This document shows, one piece after another, positions 27,156 through 35,491 of a stretch of 49,763 bases of DNA. The stretch lies in the NCBI GenBank assembly GCA_002686945.1, contig NYYZ01000017.1, positions 1-49,763 on the forward strand, in the 5' to 3' direction. Below the pieces are notes generated by a model. It had not been told where the DNA came from. It saw nothing but the letters and a program-made list of their open reading frames with translations, and searched no databases. Origin of the DNA: Planctomycetota bacterium (GTDB lineage: Bacteria > Planctomycetota > UBA1135 > GCA-002686595). The position numbers and the translations under genes were made by a program. Each line of letters opens with the position of its first letter. Within the stretch, counting starts at the first letter, position 1.

Positions 27156-27677
27156 ATGCAGCACGAGACCCACCAGCGACTTGGGGAGATCCGCGCCAGC
27201 GTAGGAATGGAGTACGGAAAGATCCTCCAGAAGATACTGGCGATTTCTTTGCTCGAAACCAAAGTCGAGAGCCTGGTAGAACGCAGCGTCCAGGGCATCG
27301 ACTTGGAAATGGTGATTGGTGGAGCGACCTGCGCCTTCGAGGTCAAGACCTCTGAGGGCAACACAATCAAACTGAGCAGAAAGGACATTGAAGGCCTCGA
27401 CCGGCAGGTGGAAGCAGGCAACCGGGCCTACATCGTGGTGCTGACCAACGGCCCCCTCGACGACGTGATCTTCGCCCGCTACCACCCGGGGGAAATCCCG
27501 GCGGGTAAGGAACTCAGTTCCTTTTTCTTTCGCGCCTACCAGGAGCCAGCGCTTCAGCAACGGATCAAGTCCACCTTCCCGGTGGTAGTGGACAAGTACG
27601 CCCAAACAGCCGTCGAAGGACGCCAAGGGGGGCTCGACAAGATCCTCGCACAATATGCCGAGTGGGGCCGCGCCTAG
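27156..27677 (+). CDS. PD-(D/E)XK nuclease-like protein, partner of the SMC-like ATPase
   Basis: This 173-residue protein carries the core of a PD-(D/E)XK nuclease: GIDLEMVIGG with D49, then CAFEVKTS with E62 and K64, a spacing typical of the family. An N-terminal helix with E20 (MEYGKILQKILA) and a following strand AYIVVLTNG fit the fold. The C-terminal part has no recognised domain. It lies 2 nt after the ATPase stop and is the last gene of the cassette, ending 6 nt from a convergent gene. Known Lamassu effectors are often larger multi-domain proteins, so a stand-alone small nuclease would be a reduced form. Nuclease activity is inferred from the motif only. Confidence 0.65.
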   Translation: MQHETHQRLGEIRASVGMEYGKILQKILAISLLETKVESLVERSVQGIDLEMVIGGATCAFEVKTSEGNTIKLSRKDIEGLDRQVEAGNRAYIVVLTNGPLDDVIFARYHPGEIPAGKELSSFFFRAYQEPALQQRIKSTFPVVVDKYAQTAVEGRQGGLDKILAQYAEWGRA

Positions 27678-27683
27678 GGACCG

Positions 27684-29555
27684 CTAAAGCGCTTCGGTAT
27701 ACAGCCCACCATTCTCCTCGGCCAGCAAGCGCAAGAAACGAGACTTGCGACCCACGGATACACAGTGAATGACCACCTTGCGGGTGCGGTTCAGCCGCTC
27801 GATGCGGGCTCGAATTTCCTGAGTATCGGTCACCTCACCGGTAGAAGGCTGGCCGTCGGTGAGCAGAAAAACCGTATCCACTCGGGGATCGTCAAAAGCA
27901 AACATCAAGCCGGCCCAAACATTGGTGCCGCCCCCCATGGGAGCCCGACCCACATGCTTGAGCACACGCTTCAGATTTTTTTCATCGAGGCGCACAAGTC
28001 CATCCTCCCAAGGAAAAATGCCAGAGCCGAAGAAAGCCAGATTGACAAGGGTCTTTTCCGAGAGACTCGGCAGCACATTCAGGATCTGATCCCGGGCGAC
28101 CTCAAAGCGAGTAGACGCCTCGGGCTTCTTGCGCTCTGGACTCTTTGGCAACATGGCCCGGCCGTTCATGGAACCTGATCGGTCCACAACAAAGACCACG
28201 CGCTCGCTAAGCACTTGAAGCCCGTAGAAGGTGCCACGCGTCGTACTCTTCTTCTTGCGTTTTTGCCGAGCAACTTCCGCAGCATGGGTCGCCTTGGCCT
28301 CGGGTTGCTGAAAGGTCTCACCCTCTCCCAGCCACCAGGCTCGCCAGCGGGCGCTGCGCGGGCCATGGTCGACCCCGGTCAAGAGCCTGAGGGCCTCGTG
28401 CATGTCCCGGGCAATGCGCGGAGTCTCAGCGTCTATGCGCTCGATCAGGAGTGGCACTGCACGCAGCCGATGCAGCAAGGCCACCTGCTCCACCACCTCC
28501 ACCCGCACACGCCAGTCCTCGTCGTCCAACATCTCCAACAATCGATCAATGGCCGCCTCAGTGCGGATTTCAAGCAAAGCCACTGCGGCCCCCATTCGAA
28601 TGGCGGTGTGCTTGCTGCGCGAATAGTCCAGCACATCCTCAAGCCAATAGGGGTCTCCATCGGTCAAGCGGGTGACGGCAATGAGGGCTTCGCGAAGGAC
28701 CGCTGGGGGGCCATTACGCACCAGGGGCTCGATTTCGCGCACAAAGTGCCGATACCCGCTCTTGCCTAGAATCTCCACCGCCTTGGCGGCCAGAACCTGA
28801 TCCTCGGAACGAATCATGCCTGCTATCAGTGTGCAAGCGTCCCGATCCTGCCAGCCACTGAGCACATCGAGCAGCAGGAAACGCCAGGCGCTGCTGAACT
28901 CTTGATCCTTGAGATAGCCCGAATACAGGCGCAGAATCTTGGACCCGCGCAGATTCTGCAGGGCTCGACGAATCGCCGTGGTGTTATAGCCATTGGGAAT
29001 TGCGTACTCCAACACCGTCTCGGCGGAAGCCAGGTTCGCGCGCTCGGCGTAAACAGGCAAGAGCGCACGCACCGCAGTGCTTCGCGCCTCTCGATCCTCC
29101 GCACGGGCCACAATCTTGTCCAACTCAGCGACTGCGTTGGTACCCAAACGCGCCAAGGACGCGGTGGCCGCCAGCCTGTTGACACTGCGCCTGTGGCGTA
29201 GAGCCGCATCGAGCAGGAACTTGCGCGAGTTCTTCTGATCGGGTGTGCCCTCAAAAGCCCCAAAAGCCCTATAGGCTGCGGTCAGGGGCCAACGATCGCT
29301 GAGAAAAGTCACCGTCTGCTTGAGGGCCTTGAAGGCCCCCGGATCCCCAGACCCGGCGATAGCCGCAAAGACCTCCCGGTCCACGGCATCCTTTTCCTGT
29401 GAGACGCGACGCAAGAGGCCACGCACATCAACGCCCTTGCTCGGGCTCTGAGCGAGGATCGAGGCCGGGGGGCCAGGAACGCAGCGAAGCGCCAGCGCAT
29501 GGCTGCACGGCAATCCTGGAACCAGGGCCAGCAAGAGGAAGAACACGCGTTTCAT
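27684..29555 (-). CDS. Exported HEAT-repeat plus von Willebrand A protein
   Basis: This 623-residue protein has a signal peptide (MKRVFFLLLALVPGLPCSHALA). HEAT-like repeats fill about 45-395, for example AVLREALIAVTRLTDGD and AIRMGAAVALLEIRTEAAIDRLL. A basic linker (RQKRKKKS) leads to a vWA domain at about 450-623. Its MIDAS metal site is complete: DRSGS at 458-462, T544 in GGGTNVW and D567 in LLTDGQPS. vWA domains bind ligands through a Mg ion, and HEAT repeats act as scaffold, so this looks like an extracytoplasmic adhesion or assembly protein. The gene is preceded by a good promoter with a 13-nt leader gap. It converges with the nuclease gene with 6 nt between them. Confidence 0.85.
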   Translation of the reverse strand: MKRVFFLLLALVPGLPCSHALALRCVPGPPASILAQSPSKGVDVRGLLRRVSQEKDAVDREVFAAIAGSGDPGAFKALKQTVTFLSDRWPLTAAYRAFGAFEGTPDQKNSRKFLLDAALRHRRSVNRLAATASLARLGTNAVAELDKIVARAEDREARSTAVRALLPVYAERANLASAETVLEYAIPNGYNTTAIRRALQNLRGSKILRLYSGYLKDQEFSSAWRFLLLDVLSGWQDRDACTLIAGMIRSEDQVLAAKAVEILGKSGYRHFVREIEPLVRNGPPAVLREALIAVTRLTDGDPYWLEDVLDYSRSKHTAIRMGAAVALLEIRTEAAIDRLLEMLDDEDWRVRVEVVEQVALLHRLRAVPLLIERIDAETPRIARDMHEALRLLTGVDHGPRSARWRAWWLGEGETFQQPEAKATHAAEVARQKRKKKSTTRGTFYGLQVLSERVVFVVDRSGSMNGRAMLPKSPERKKPEASTRFEVARDQILNVLPSLSEKTLVNLAFFGSGIFPWEDGLVRLDEKNLKRVLKHVGRAPMGGGTNVWAGLMFAFDDPRVDTVFLLTDGQPSTGEVTDTQEIRARIERLNRTRKVVIHCVSVGRKSRFLRLLAEENGGLYTEAL

Positions 29556-29860
29556 CAGGTCCGCTGCGAGGATACCTGATCCGGACCTAGATTGTCAGGC
29601 GCCCGTGGCCCTGTTCGGTCCAGCAACAGAACGCGTGCTTTCGTTCGTTCAACAGGGGCAGAGAAGGTTGGTCCTCTTCCGATATAGAGCAAACACGCTC
29701 CTGGGGCCCCCTGATCCCCTTTTGACCGGGGACCTGAACATTCGCATAACATGGATGAGAAGCGGGAGTCCCCTGATTTCGTGTCACCGTGAAGAGCGAT
29801 TCAAGTTGATCCCCTGCGAGCCTATCCCGTTGCCCAGCCACGCAATCCCACCTCTCTCCC
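29556..29860. other. 305 bp divergent region between the vWA and protease genes
   Basis: No gene is supported; short frames on both strands lack any family likeness. The left end holds the vWA promoter. On the right TATCCC lies about 35 nt before the protease ATG and could be its -10. TCCCC and GGGGA around a TTTTGACC loop near 29716 make a weak hairpin. Confidence 0.4.
29569..29598 (-). promoter_or_regulatory. Candidate promoter of the HEAT-vWA gene
   Basis: On the minus strand CTGACA (29593-29598, five of six bases of the -35 consensus) and TATCCT (29569-29574) are 18 nt apart. The -10 lies 13 nt before the ATG at 29555, and no ribosome binding site is visible, so the transcript would have a leader of about 6 nt. 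Confidence 0.5.
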
Positions 29861-31420
29861 ATGAAATACAGCCCTACTGCATGCCTTCTCGCGCTGATCT
29901 CTCTTTGCTCACTCTGCACAGCCCAGACGGCCCCCACAACCCATGCCGACCTGCCCTATCCCCATGACACGGGCAAGGTAGAAAACGACGGGAAGCGAGA
30001 CGATGTCATCAGCTCTTTCACCGTGAGCGTTCCGGGTTGTAAATGGCTGCGCCTGTTCTTCTCTGATGTAGACCTTCCAGCAGGAACTGAATTGCGAGTG
30101 ACTTCTTGGAAGGATGGTCAGGTACAAACCCTTGACGCCCTGACGGCGGCGCAATGGCACAATTCGACCTGCTACCTGAACGGGGATCGCGTGCAGGTCG
30201 ACCTTTACGCGCAGGTCGGTGCCGCCCCCGCACGGCTTGTCTTGTCGGAAGTGGATGCGGGGCTGGCCGCACCCAGTTTCAGCATTTGCGGTCCTACTGA
30301 TGACCGTGTCATCTCAACTGACGCACGCGTTGCACGCCTCCTTCCAGTTGGCTGTACGGGCTTTTTGATCGATGATTGCAGCGGATGCATGCTGACCGCA
30401 GGCCATTGCACGGATAGTGACCTACCCCTCAATGTAGCTCAGTTCAATGTCCCGCCCTCGAATGCTGACGGAAGCCTGAATCACCCGCCGCCCCAGGATC
30501 AGTACACAGTAGATGATCTCTCTGTGCAATCAAGCGGCCTTGCACCTGCAGGCGAGGACTGGGCCGTCTTTGGTTGCTTCTCCAACACCGTCACGGGGCT
30601 GCGCCCAATTCGCGCTCAAGGAGCTGGCTTCACCCTAGCAGCCGCAATGCCGCCCCTTGAAGCAGTGAGAGTCACTGGCTTTGGCACCGACCTGGGCAAT
30701 TTGAACCAGGTCCAGCAAACCGATTGGGGACACCTGGCAGACATTTCCGGCACCTCTCTCGGCTATCGAGTCGACACTCAAGGTGGCAATTCGGGCTCGC
30801 CTGTCGCGCACGAGTGGCCGAAGGGTTCACCCTTGGATCTGTTGGGAATTCACACGGACGGGGGCTGCACGCCTACTGTGGGCCTCAACTGGGGTACGCA
30901 AGTGACCCATCCCGCGCTGCAGAACGCCCTGGGCAACCCGCTAGGAGTCTGCGCCTTGAATTGGAACTGCGGAGGAGTCCCGATCATTCCTTTCTGCAGC
31001 CCCGCTTATGTCAATTCCACAGGTGCACCAGTGTTCTTGAGTGGCAGCTTGACCTCAGGCTCCTTGCACATGGATGCCAGCGGAGGACCCAGCGGCGAAT
31101 TCGGTTACTTCCTGGTGTCCGCAAGCCACTTCACTGGCGCGCCCGTGAGCGATGGATTGCTTTGCCTGGGCACACCGATCGGGCGCTACAACGCGAACGC
31201 CGGCACAAACATGAACTCGGTGGGCCAGTTCGGAAGCGGCGGGATCTTCCAGAACCTCGCTGGAACCTCCACGAGCGGCAGCGGCTTTGATGTTCCCTCA
31301 AACCTGCCCACCCCTCCTGGAGGCACAATCACAACTGGCTCCAGCTGGCACTTCCAGCTCTGGTACCGTGACGGTGCGGGTATTTCCAACTTCTCCGACG
31401 GCCTAGAAGTCCAATTCTAG
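29861..31420 (+). CDS. Secreted trypsin-like serine protease with lineage-type C-terminal domain
   Basis: This 519-residue protein has a signal peptide (cleavage near TAQT). An N-terminal beta-rich domain resembling a pre-peptidase domain is followed by a trypsin-fold protease. The catalytic triad is H182 in LTAGHCT, D233 in GEDWAVFG and S311 in QGGNSGSPV (G-N-S-G in place of G-D-S-G). GCTGFLIDDCSGCMLTAG is typical of the fold, with nearby Cys pairs probably forming disulfides. After about residue 370 a second beta-rich domain begins CSPAYVNSTGAP and ends FQLWYRDGAGISNFSDGLEVQF. From memory, similar endings occur on many secreted planctomycete proteins and may be a sorting or attachment module. 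The substrate is unknown. Confidence 0.9.
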   Translation: MKYSPTACLLALISLCSLCTAQTAPTTHADLPYPHDTGKVENDGKRDDVISSFTVSVPGCKWLRLFFSDVDLPAGTELRVTSWKDGQVQTLDALTAAQWHNSTCYLNGDRVQVDLYAQVGAAPARLVLSEVDAGLAAPSFSICGPTDDRVISTDARVARLLPVGCTGFLIDDCSGCMLTAGHCTDSDLPLNVAQFNVPPSNADGSLNHPPPQDQYTVDDLSVQSSGLAPAGEDWAVFGCFSNTVTGLRPIRAQGAGFTLAAAMPPLEAVRVTGFGTDLGNLNQVQQTDWGHLADISGTSLGYRVDTQGGNSGSPVAHEWPKGSPLDLLGIHTDGGCTPTVGLNWGTQVTHPALQNALGNPLGVCALNWNCGGVPIIPFCSPAYVNSTGAPVFLSGSLTSGSLHMDASGGPSGEFGYFLVSASHFTGAPVSDGLLCLGTPIGRYNANAGTNMNSVGQFGSGGIFQNLAGTSTSGSGFDVPSNLPTPPGGTITTGSSWHFQLWYRDGAGISNFSDGLEVQF

Positions 31421-31448
31421 GATCAGCCGAACCAGACGGTCTCAACAC

Positions 31449-31466
31449 CCCTGACCTCCCTCAGGG
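31449..31466. terminator. Possible terminator hairpin between convergent protease and hydrolase genes
   Basis: CCCTGA (31449-31454) and TCAGGG (31461-31466) make a perfect 6-bp stem with a 6-nt loop, in the 40 bp between two convergent genes and overlapping the stop of the leftward one. There is no T-run, so confidence is low. Confidence 0.25.
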
Positions 31467-32660
31467 CAAGTCCAGCTGAACCCGTCTCGTGCGCCGCCAA
31501 GGGGCGCCAGAGGTTGAGCAGTCTCCCACGAACCGAACGCTGTCCAACCCGGGGTGAGGCACCCAGATGTGTTCGGTGCTACCGATGGACGGGAGGACAG
31601 TCTCATGAACCAGCCGCCCTCCACCTCCGGTGGAACCATGGGATGACCACATGCCGCTGCCAGCGGAGGCCTGAAACAGGCGCAGTTCATCCAAGGGCCT
31701 GCCCATGACACCAAGCAACTGACCGCCGGAAGGAAACGCCGCAGGCTGAATCCAGAAGATCGGCTGCGCGCAGTCTCCCTCGCGGGTCACCGGTTCAGCA
31801 TTGATGCCGCTGCCAACGAGGTGATAGAAGGTGTTCTCATCTCTCTGCACTTCCCCCCGCAAGAATCCGGTAATCAAGCGAAGATGCAATCGGTGCTGGG
31901 TTGAATGGGGCAATGAACTGCCACCAAATGGGAAATCCAGAGATCCGTTGTGAGCACCGCCCTCGATCAATGCCCAGACCCTTCGCCGTGCGCTCTGGGC
32001 TTCGTTGTAGTAACGCCGGGCATTGGTGCTGAAAGGTGCCAGGGTATCCTCGCTGGAACCGATCGAGAGAAAACTCCCCTGGAACTGCCCAACCGTTGAT
32101 TGACCGAACCAATTTCCTTCGGTGGAAACTACCGTTCGCACCCGCGGCTCCCAAGCCAGCAAATCAAAGATCGCGGCCGCACCATTGGAGTGACCCACCG
32201 CAGACCAGGGTCCGGGCAAGAGCATTCCTTCCAGGAAATGCCCAGGGATCAGGTTGCGCTCATCGCACCAGTGCATCAGAGCATGACCGTCATGGGCCTG
32301 GGCGATGATGCTCTGAAACAAGCCTGTCTGGGTGCTGACCGCCGCGACCACAAAACCGTAGCTGGCAATGTGTGTGATCAACTCATCGTAGAAGGAAGGG
32401 GGAGCGAAATAACCGTGCAGAAACGAACTGAAAGGATAGGGCCCGCCTGCCTGATCCGGCGGCGTGTTGTTGCCCGAACTCAAGGCCGGGTAGTAGATGT
32501 CCGCAGTGACCGTGATGGCCGAGGCCAGAGAATGTTGAAAGCTGACCGAGCGCATACCCACCGGATAAGGCCCCATATCCTCGGGCACCTGTGCACAAAG
32601 AGGTGCCACAAGCAAACTGGAAATCAGCCCCAGGGAAGACATTCGATTCGGGAGGGTCAT
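31461..32660 (-). CDS. Secreted alpha/beta hydrolase, cutinase/PAF-acetylhydrolase-like
   Basis: Read from the ATG at 32660, this is a 399-residue exported protein with a signal ending near LCAQ. The alpha/beta hydrolase core spans about 38-275. The nucleophile elbow is AVGHSNGAAAIF (S158), the Asp is D205 in GSSEDTLAP and the His is H237 in GGAHNGSL. This order, and the Gly-His-Ser-x-Gly-Ala form, resemble bacterial cutinases and platelet-activating-factor acetylhydrolases; the substrate could be a polyester or ester side chain. A beta-rich domain follows, like those on other secreted proteins here (FWIQPAAFPSGGQLLG). A GTG two codons upstream is an alternative start. TATAGT lies 8 nt before the ATG. 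Confidence 0.85.
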   Translation of the reverse strand: MTLPNRMSSLGLISSLLVAPLCAQVPEDMGPYPVGMRSVSFQHSLASAITVTADIYYPALSSGNNTPPDQAGGPYPFSSFLHGYFAPPSFYDELITHIASYGFVVAAVSTQTGLFQSIIAQAHDGHALMHWCDERNLIPGHFLEGMLLPGPWSAVGHSNGAAAIFDLLAWEPRVRTVVSTEGNWFGQSTVGQFQGSFLSIGSSEDTLAPFSTNARRYYNEAQSARRRVWALIEGGAHNGSLDFPFGGSSLPHSTQHRLHLRLITGFLRGEVQRDENTFYHLVGSGINAEPVTREGDCAQPIFWIQPAAFPSGGQLLGVMGRPLDELRLFQASAGSGMWSSHGSTGGGGRLVHETVLPSIGSTEHIWVPHPGLDSVRFVGDCSTSGAPWRRTRRVQLDLP

Positions 32661-32668
32661 TTCCACCG

Positions 32669-32674
32669 ACTATA
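32669..32674 (-). promoter_or_regulatory. Candidate -10 of the alpha/beta hydrolase gene
   Basis: TATAGT, five of six bases of the -10 consensus on the minus strand, lies 8 nt before the ATG at 32660. No good -35 is visible at 16-18 nt. It is one of several -10-like boxes very near start codons in this window. Confidence 0.4.
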
Positions 32675-32820
32675 CGCTGCAAAGCGCAAACAAGACCCAT
32701 AGCCCCTGGAGTCGAGTCCCAAAAACCCATATTCAGACACAGAACCAGGGCCATGCGCATTCCCGGTGCCGTGCTGCTCCCTGGAGCCGAGGCCCCCCCT
32801 GCCCGTACCCTCTGCAACCC

Positions 32821-33558
32821 ATGGAACTGGAAGATCTTGCACGCCTCTTCGTGCCCTGCCCCGGGGGCACTGAGCAACAGCGCAAGGAGCAGCGGGCCCG
32901 CCTTCTACGCGCGTCCCTTGCTCCCGTCACCGACGACCCCAGTGCCTGGCCCGACGACTGGATCGTGCTAGCGGATCGAGGTCCTGAAAATGCTGATGAA
33001 GGCAAGGCCTGGTTGGCCAGCAATGTAGCCGGTGCGTTGATCCCCGCAGGCCAGGCACTCTGGTCGCAGGGCCCCCCGGCAGTTGTGAGCTTTGACCAAT
33101 CCCCGACAGTTGCTGAGTTGGAGAGTCTGGTGGGACACGCTGGAGCCGGGGTCCTGCCCTTTGTGGATGAAGACCTGCTCTTGGCCAGCGCGGGAGTACA
33201 GGAGGAATTGGTCATGCTCATGAGGGGTCTGGATCTAGCCGAGGGTATGCGTTTGGGAGCCTGCGGGGCAGTTGCTCCCGAAGCGTGGTTGGCTCCCAAT
33301 CAATTCGTCGAGTGGGCACTCTCCACAGAAGAGGACCCCGATGGCGCTGTGCGCCGAGGACGACACCTGCAACGGTTGCTTGAAGGCACTTTGGAAAGCA
33401 CTGCGCGACGCAATCAATGGAATGACGACCAGCGCACAGCAGCGCTGGCATTTGCCGCTGGCCGCAACCGGCTGGCGAGCGCACCACCGGTGGACATACG
33501 CGACAGCACCGCCCTGGCTGAGCTGGCAGAACGCTTCACCGAGTTGCTGCTGGCATGA
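32821..33558 (+). CDS. Orphan protein of unknown function
   Basis: This 245-residue protein has no signal peptide or membrane segment and is rich in Leu, Ala and Glu. I recognise no family. The N-terminal third (LARLFVPCPGGTEQQRKEQRARLL) looks helical; the centre (VVSFDQSPTVAELESLVGHAGAGVLPFVDEDLL) alternates strands and helices, and the last 70 residues are helical. Codon use and length argue for a real gene. TACCCT lies 9 nt before the ATG. It is divergent from the hydrolase gene and converges with the methyltransferase fusion gene with a 9 nt gap. Confidence 0.6.
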   Translation: MELEDLARLFVPCPGGTEQQRKEQRARLLRASLAPVTDDPSAWPDDWIVLADRGPENADEGKAWLASNVAGALIPAGQALWSQGPPAVVSFDQSPTVAELESLVGHAGAGVLPFVDEDLLLASAGVQEELVMLMRGLDLAEGMRLGACGAVAPEAWLAPNQFVEWALSTEEDPDGAVRRGRHLQRLLEGTLESTARRNQWNDDQRTAALAFAAGRNRLASAPPVDIRDSTALAELAERFTELLLA

Positions 33559-33567
33559 CCGTCCAGC

Positions 33568-35457
33568 TCACTCTTTCTGGGTCGCCTCCCATGCGGCCAA
33601 GGAGAGAGCAAGATGCTCCCGCGCCGGAAGCTTGATGCCAAACGCCTGCAGGCCCACGGGTCCAACCCAGCCTAGGCGGTCAAGGATGCCAAGCAAACCA
33701 TCCAGGTCAAAGTCCCCACGGCCCAAGGGTTGAATCAGAGAATCCCAGGCCTCTCCATCGGAGTCCGCTCCGTTCACGGTCACGCTCAACAGATATGGCA
33801 GGGCGCTCTGGAGCAGAGGGCCAGGATCACTCGTCTCGTGGCCTGCCAGAAAGTGAGACAGGTTGAAGCAAACGCCCAGGCGCGGATGCTTGAAACGCTC
33901 GCACAGTACGAGTGCATCTTCGGTGGTGGAAATCCAAAAACCGTGATGGGGATAGAGTGCCACCTCCACGCCCGTGTCTTGCGCCAGCTGCAAAACGGGC
34001 GTGAGCAGCGTCTGGACCGCATGTTCAACATCAAATGTGTCGTGCTCTGCCTTTGGATGCTCAAGGGCCAGCCAGATCATCCCTGGCCCACCGGCCAATG
34101 AGCTCATGGCCTTGAGCAATTGGCGCATCCTTGGGGAGTCACCCTCATCCAAACGCAGAACGCAATAGATGCTCCAGAGATCCGCACCCTTTTGCTCGCA
34201 GACCATGCGCACTTCCGGTGCACGCCAAATGCCCCAACCGATACCATCAAAACCCATCTCGCAGGCCAGAGCTGCTTGTTCCTTGGGAGTTCCCGACCCC
34301 GTGCCGGTGTTCATGGCAAAGAAGGGCCGCTCCATATGCCTGGCAGACTCCAGAGAGTCATCAGGTTGGAGAGTCCGCCATCCCTCAACCGCCCAGGCAC
34401 CCATGGAATCCGCGCGCAGGACCAGCTCACCCGGGAGACCCGGCGTTGGCACGGGTACTGCAGAATCCGCGAAGAGCGACAGAATAGAAAAAAACGCGGG
34501 ACGGGGCATGGGCCCCGCCAGGACTGTTCCTTCAGGCCCGGCGCGCAGTTCAAGCAGAGGGCCGGGCAGATCAGGGAGCGCCCCCTTGCTAAGACCTGTG
34601 CCAGAAAGAAAGAGCTCTCGGCTCACAGGCAGGGTGTCCAGATGAATCACATCGTTCAAGAAAGGCAACAGTCCCATCTCGTCCCTGCGCGCAAGCGCGC
34701 GCAAGAAACCACGCGCAACCTCCCTTGGCTGGTGGCGGACTCCAACCTCAAGCGCGCGCTCAAAGACCAGAGCATGCTGCCAGGGGAGTTCTTCAAAAGA
34801 CTCCACAAAACGCATCCCGTGGGCGGCCATCTCGCGCACCACCTGGGCCCTGTCCATACGATGCAAGGCTTTGATCGGGACCTCGGCATCCTCACCTCTG
34901 AACTCCACCAGCACCATACGGCCGTCTGGTTTGAGCGCTTCACGCAAGTGTCGCATCACCCTCACTGGATGGGACAGTTCATGGTACACATCAACCATCA
35001 GGATCATGTCCAGCTCACCAGCAGGGAGTCTTGGATCATCAAGGGTTCCCTGTATCGAAATCGTGTTATCGATGCCGGCCTCGGCCAGGCGAAGCCCAAG
35101 CAAGCGCAACATTTCCGCTTGCAGATCCACCGCGAAGACCTGCCCCGTGGAACCAACCGCCTCGGCCATGGGCAGGGTGTGATACCCGTTGCCGCACCCA
35201 AAGTCGCAGACCGACTGACCCGGCTGGATGTTCAGCCAACGCCGCAGGGTCGATGCACTCTCTTCCTGTTCGCGGCGTTCACGCACAAGCCAATTCGCAC
35301 CGGAGGAGTGCATGGTGCGTGCGATGGTGCGACCCAGGAATTGTTCTCGGCCCTTTGGGGTCGCCTCCGGGTCCTGTGCAAGCGACAAGCCCCCCGACAA
35401 GGCCAGAGCAAGCAGAGCACTCAACAATCGTAGGGCAAGGTTATGAAGAGTATTCAT
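33568..35457 (-). CDS. Exported fusion of SAM methyltransferase and sugar-isomerase-like TIM barrel
   Basis: Read from the ATG at 35457, this is a 629-residue protein with a clear signal peptide (NLALRLLSALLALALSGGLSLAQ). A class I SAM methyltransferase follows: motif I CDFGCGNGYH (84-93), the acidic end of strand 2 in VFAVDL, and DVYHEL after motif II. From about 377 to the end lies a xylose-isomerase-like TIM barrel, with MGFDGIGWGI, EVALYPHHGFWISTTEDALVL and LGVCFNLSHFLAG, as in sugar phosphate isomerases and epimerases. An enzyme needing SAM outside the cytoplasm is odd, because SAM is cytoplasmic, so the domain may bind another ligand or stay inside. An ATG at 35466 is an alternative. 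It follows the beta-helix gene by 34 nt. Confidence 0.82.
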   Translation of the reverse strand: MNTLHNLALRLLSALLALALSGGLSLAQDPEATPKGREQFLGRTIARTMHSSGANWLVRERREQEESASTLRRWLNIQPGQSVCDFGCGNGYHTLPMAEAVGSTGQVFAVDLQAEMLRLLGLRLAEAGIDNTISIQGTLDDPRLPAGELDMILMVDVYHELSHPVRVMRHLREALKPDGRMVLVEFRGEDAEVPIKALHRMDRAQVVREMAAHGMRFVESFEELPWQHALVFERALEVGVRHQPREVARGFLRALARRDEMGLLPFLNDVIHLDTLPVSRELFLSGTGLSKGALPDLPGPLLELRAGPEGTVLAGPMPRPAFFSILSLFADSAVPVPTPGLPGELVLRADSMGAWAVEGWRTLQPDDSLESARHMERPFFAMNTGTGSGTPKEQAALACEMGFDGIGWGIWRAPEVRMVCEQKGADLWSIYCVLRLDEGDSPRMRQLLKAMSSLAGGPGMIWLALEHPKAEHDTFDVEHAVQTLLTPVLQLAQDTGVEVALYPHHGFWISTTEDALVLCERFKHPRLGVCFNLSHFLAGHETSDPGPLLQSALPYLLSVTVNGADSDGEAWDSLIQPLGRGDFDLDGLLGILDRLGWVGPVGLQAFGIKLPAREHLALSLAAWEATQKE

Positions 35458-35491
35458 TGCCCCCATCCTAATGCGCACGCTCCCAAGACTC

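Noticed and set aside
24833-27677. Cassette as housekeeping SbcCD
   Set aside because: The ATPase is much shorter than SbcC, and there is no calcineurin-like SbcD gene beside it.
24833-27677. Cassette as a Dnd phosphorothioation system
   Set aside because: DndD is also a hooked ATPase, but DndA, DndC and DndE are absent and the nuclease-like gene does not fit.
29587-29967. Overlapping frames on both strands in the gap before the protease gene
   Set aside because: Neither has protein-like composition, and both run into the protease signal peptide region.
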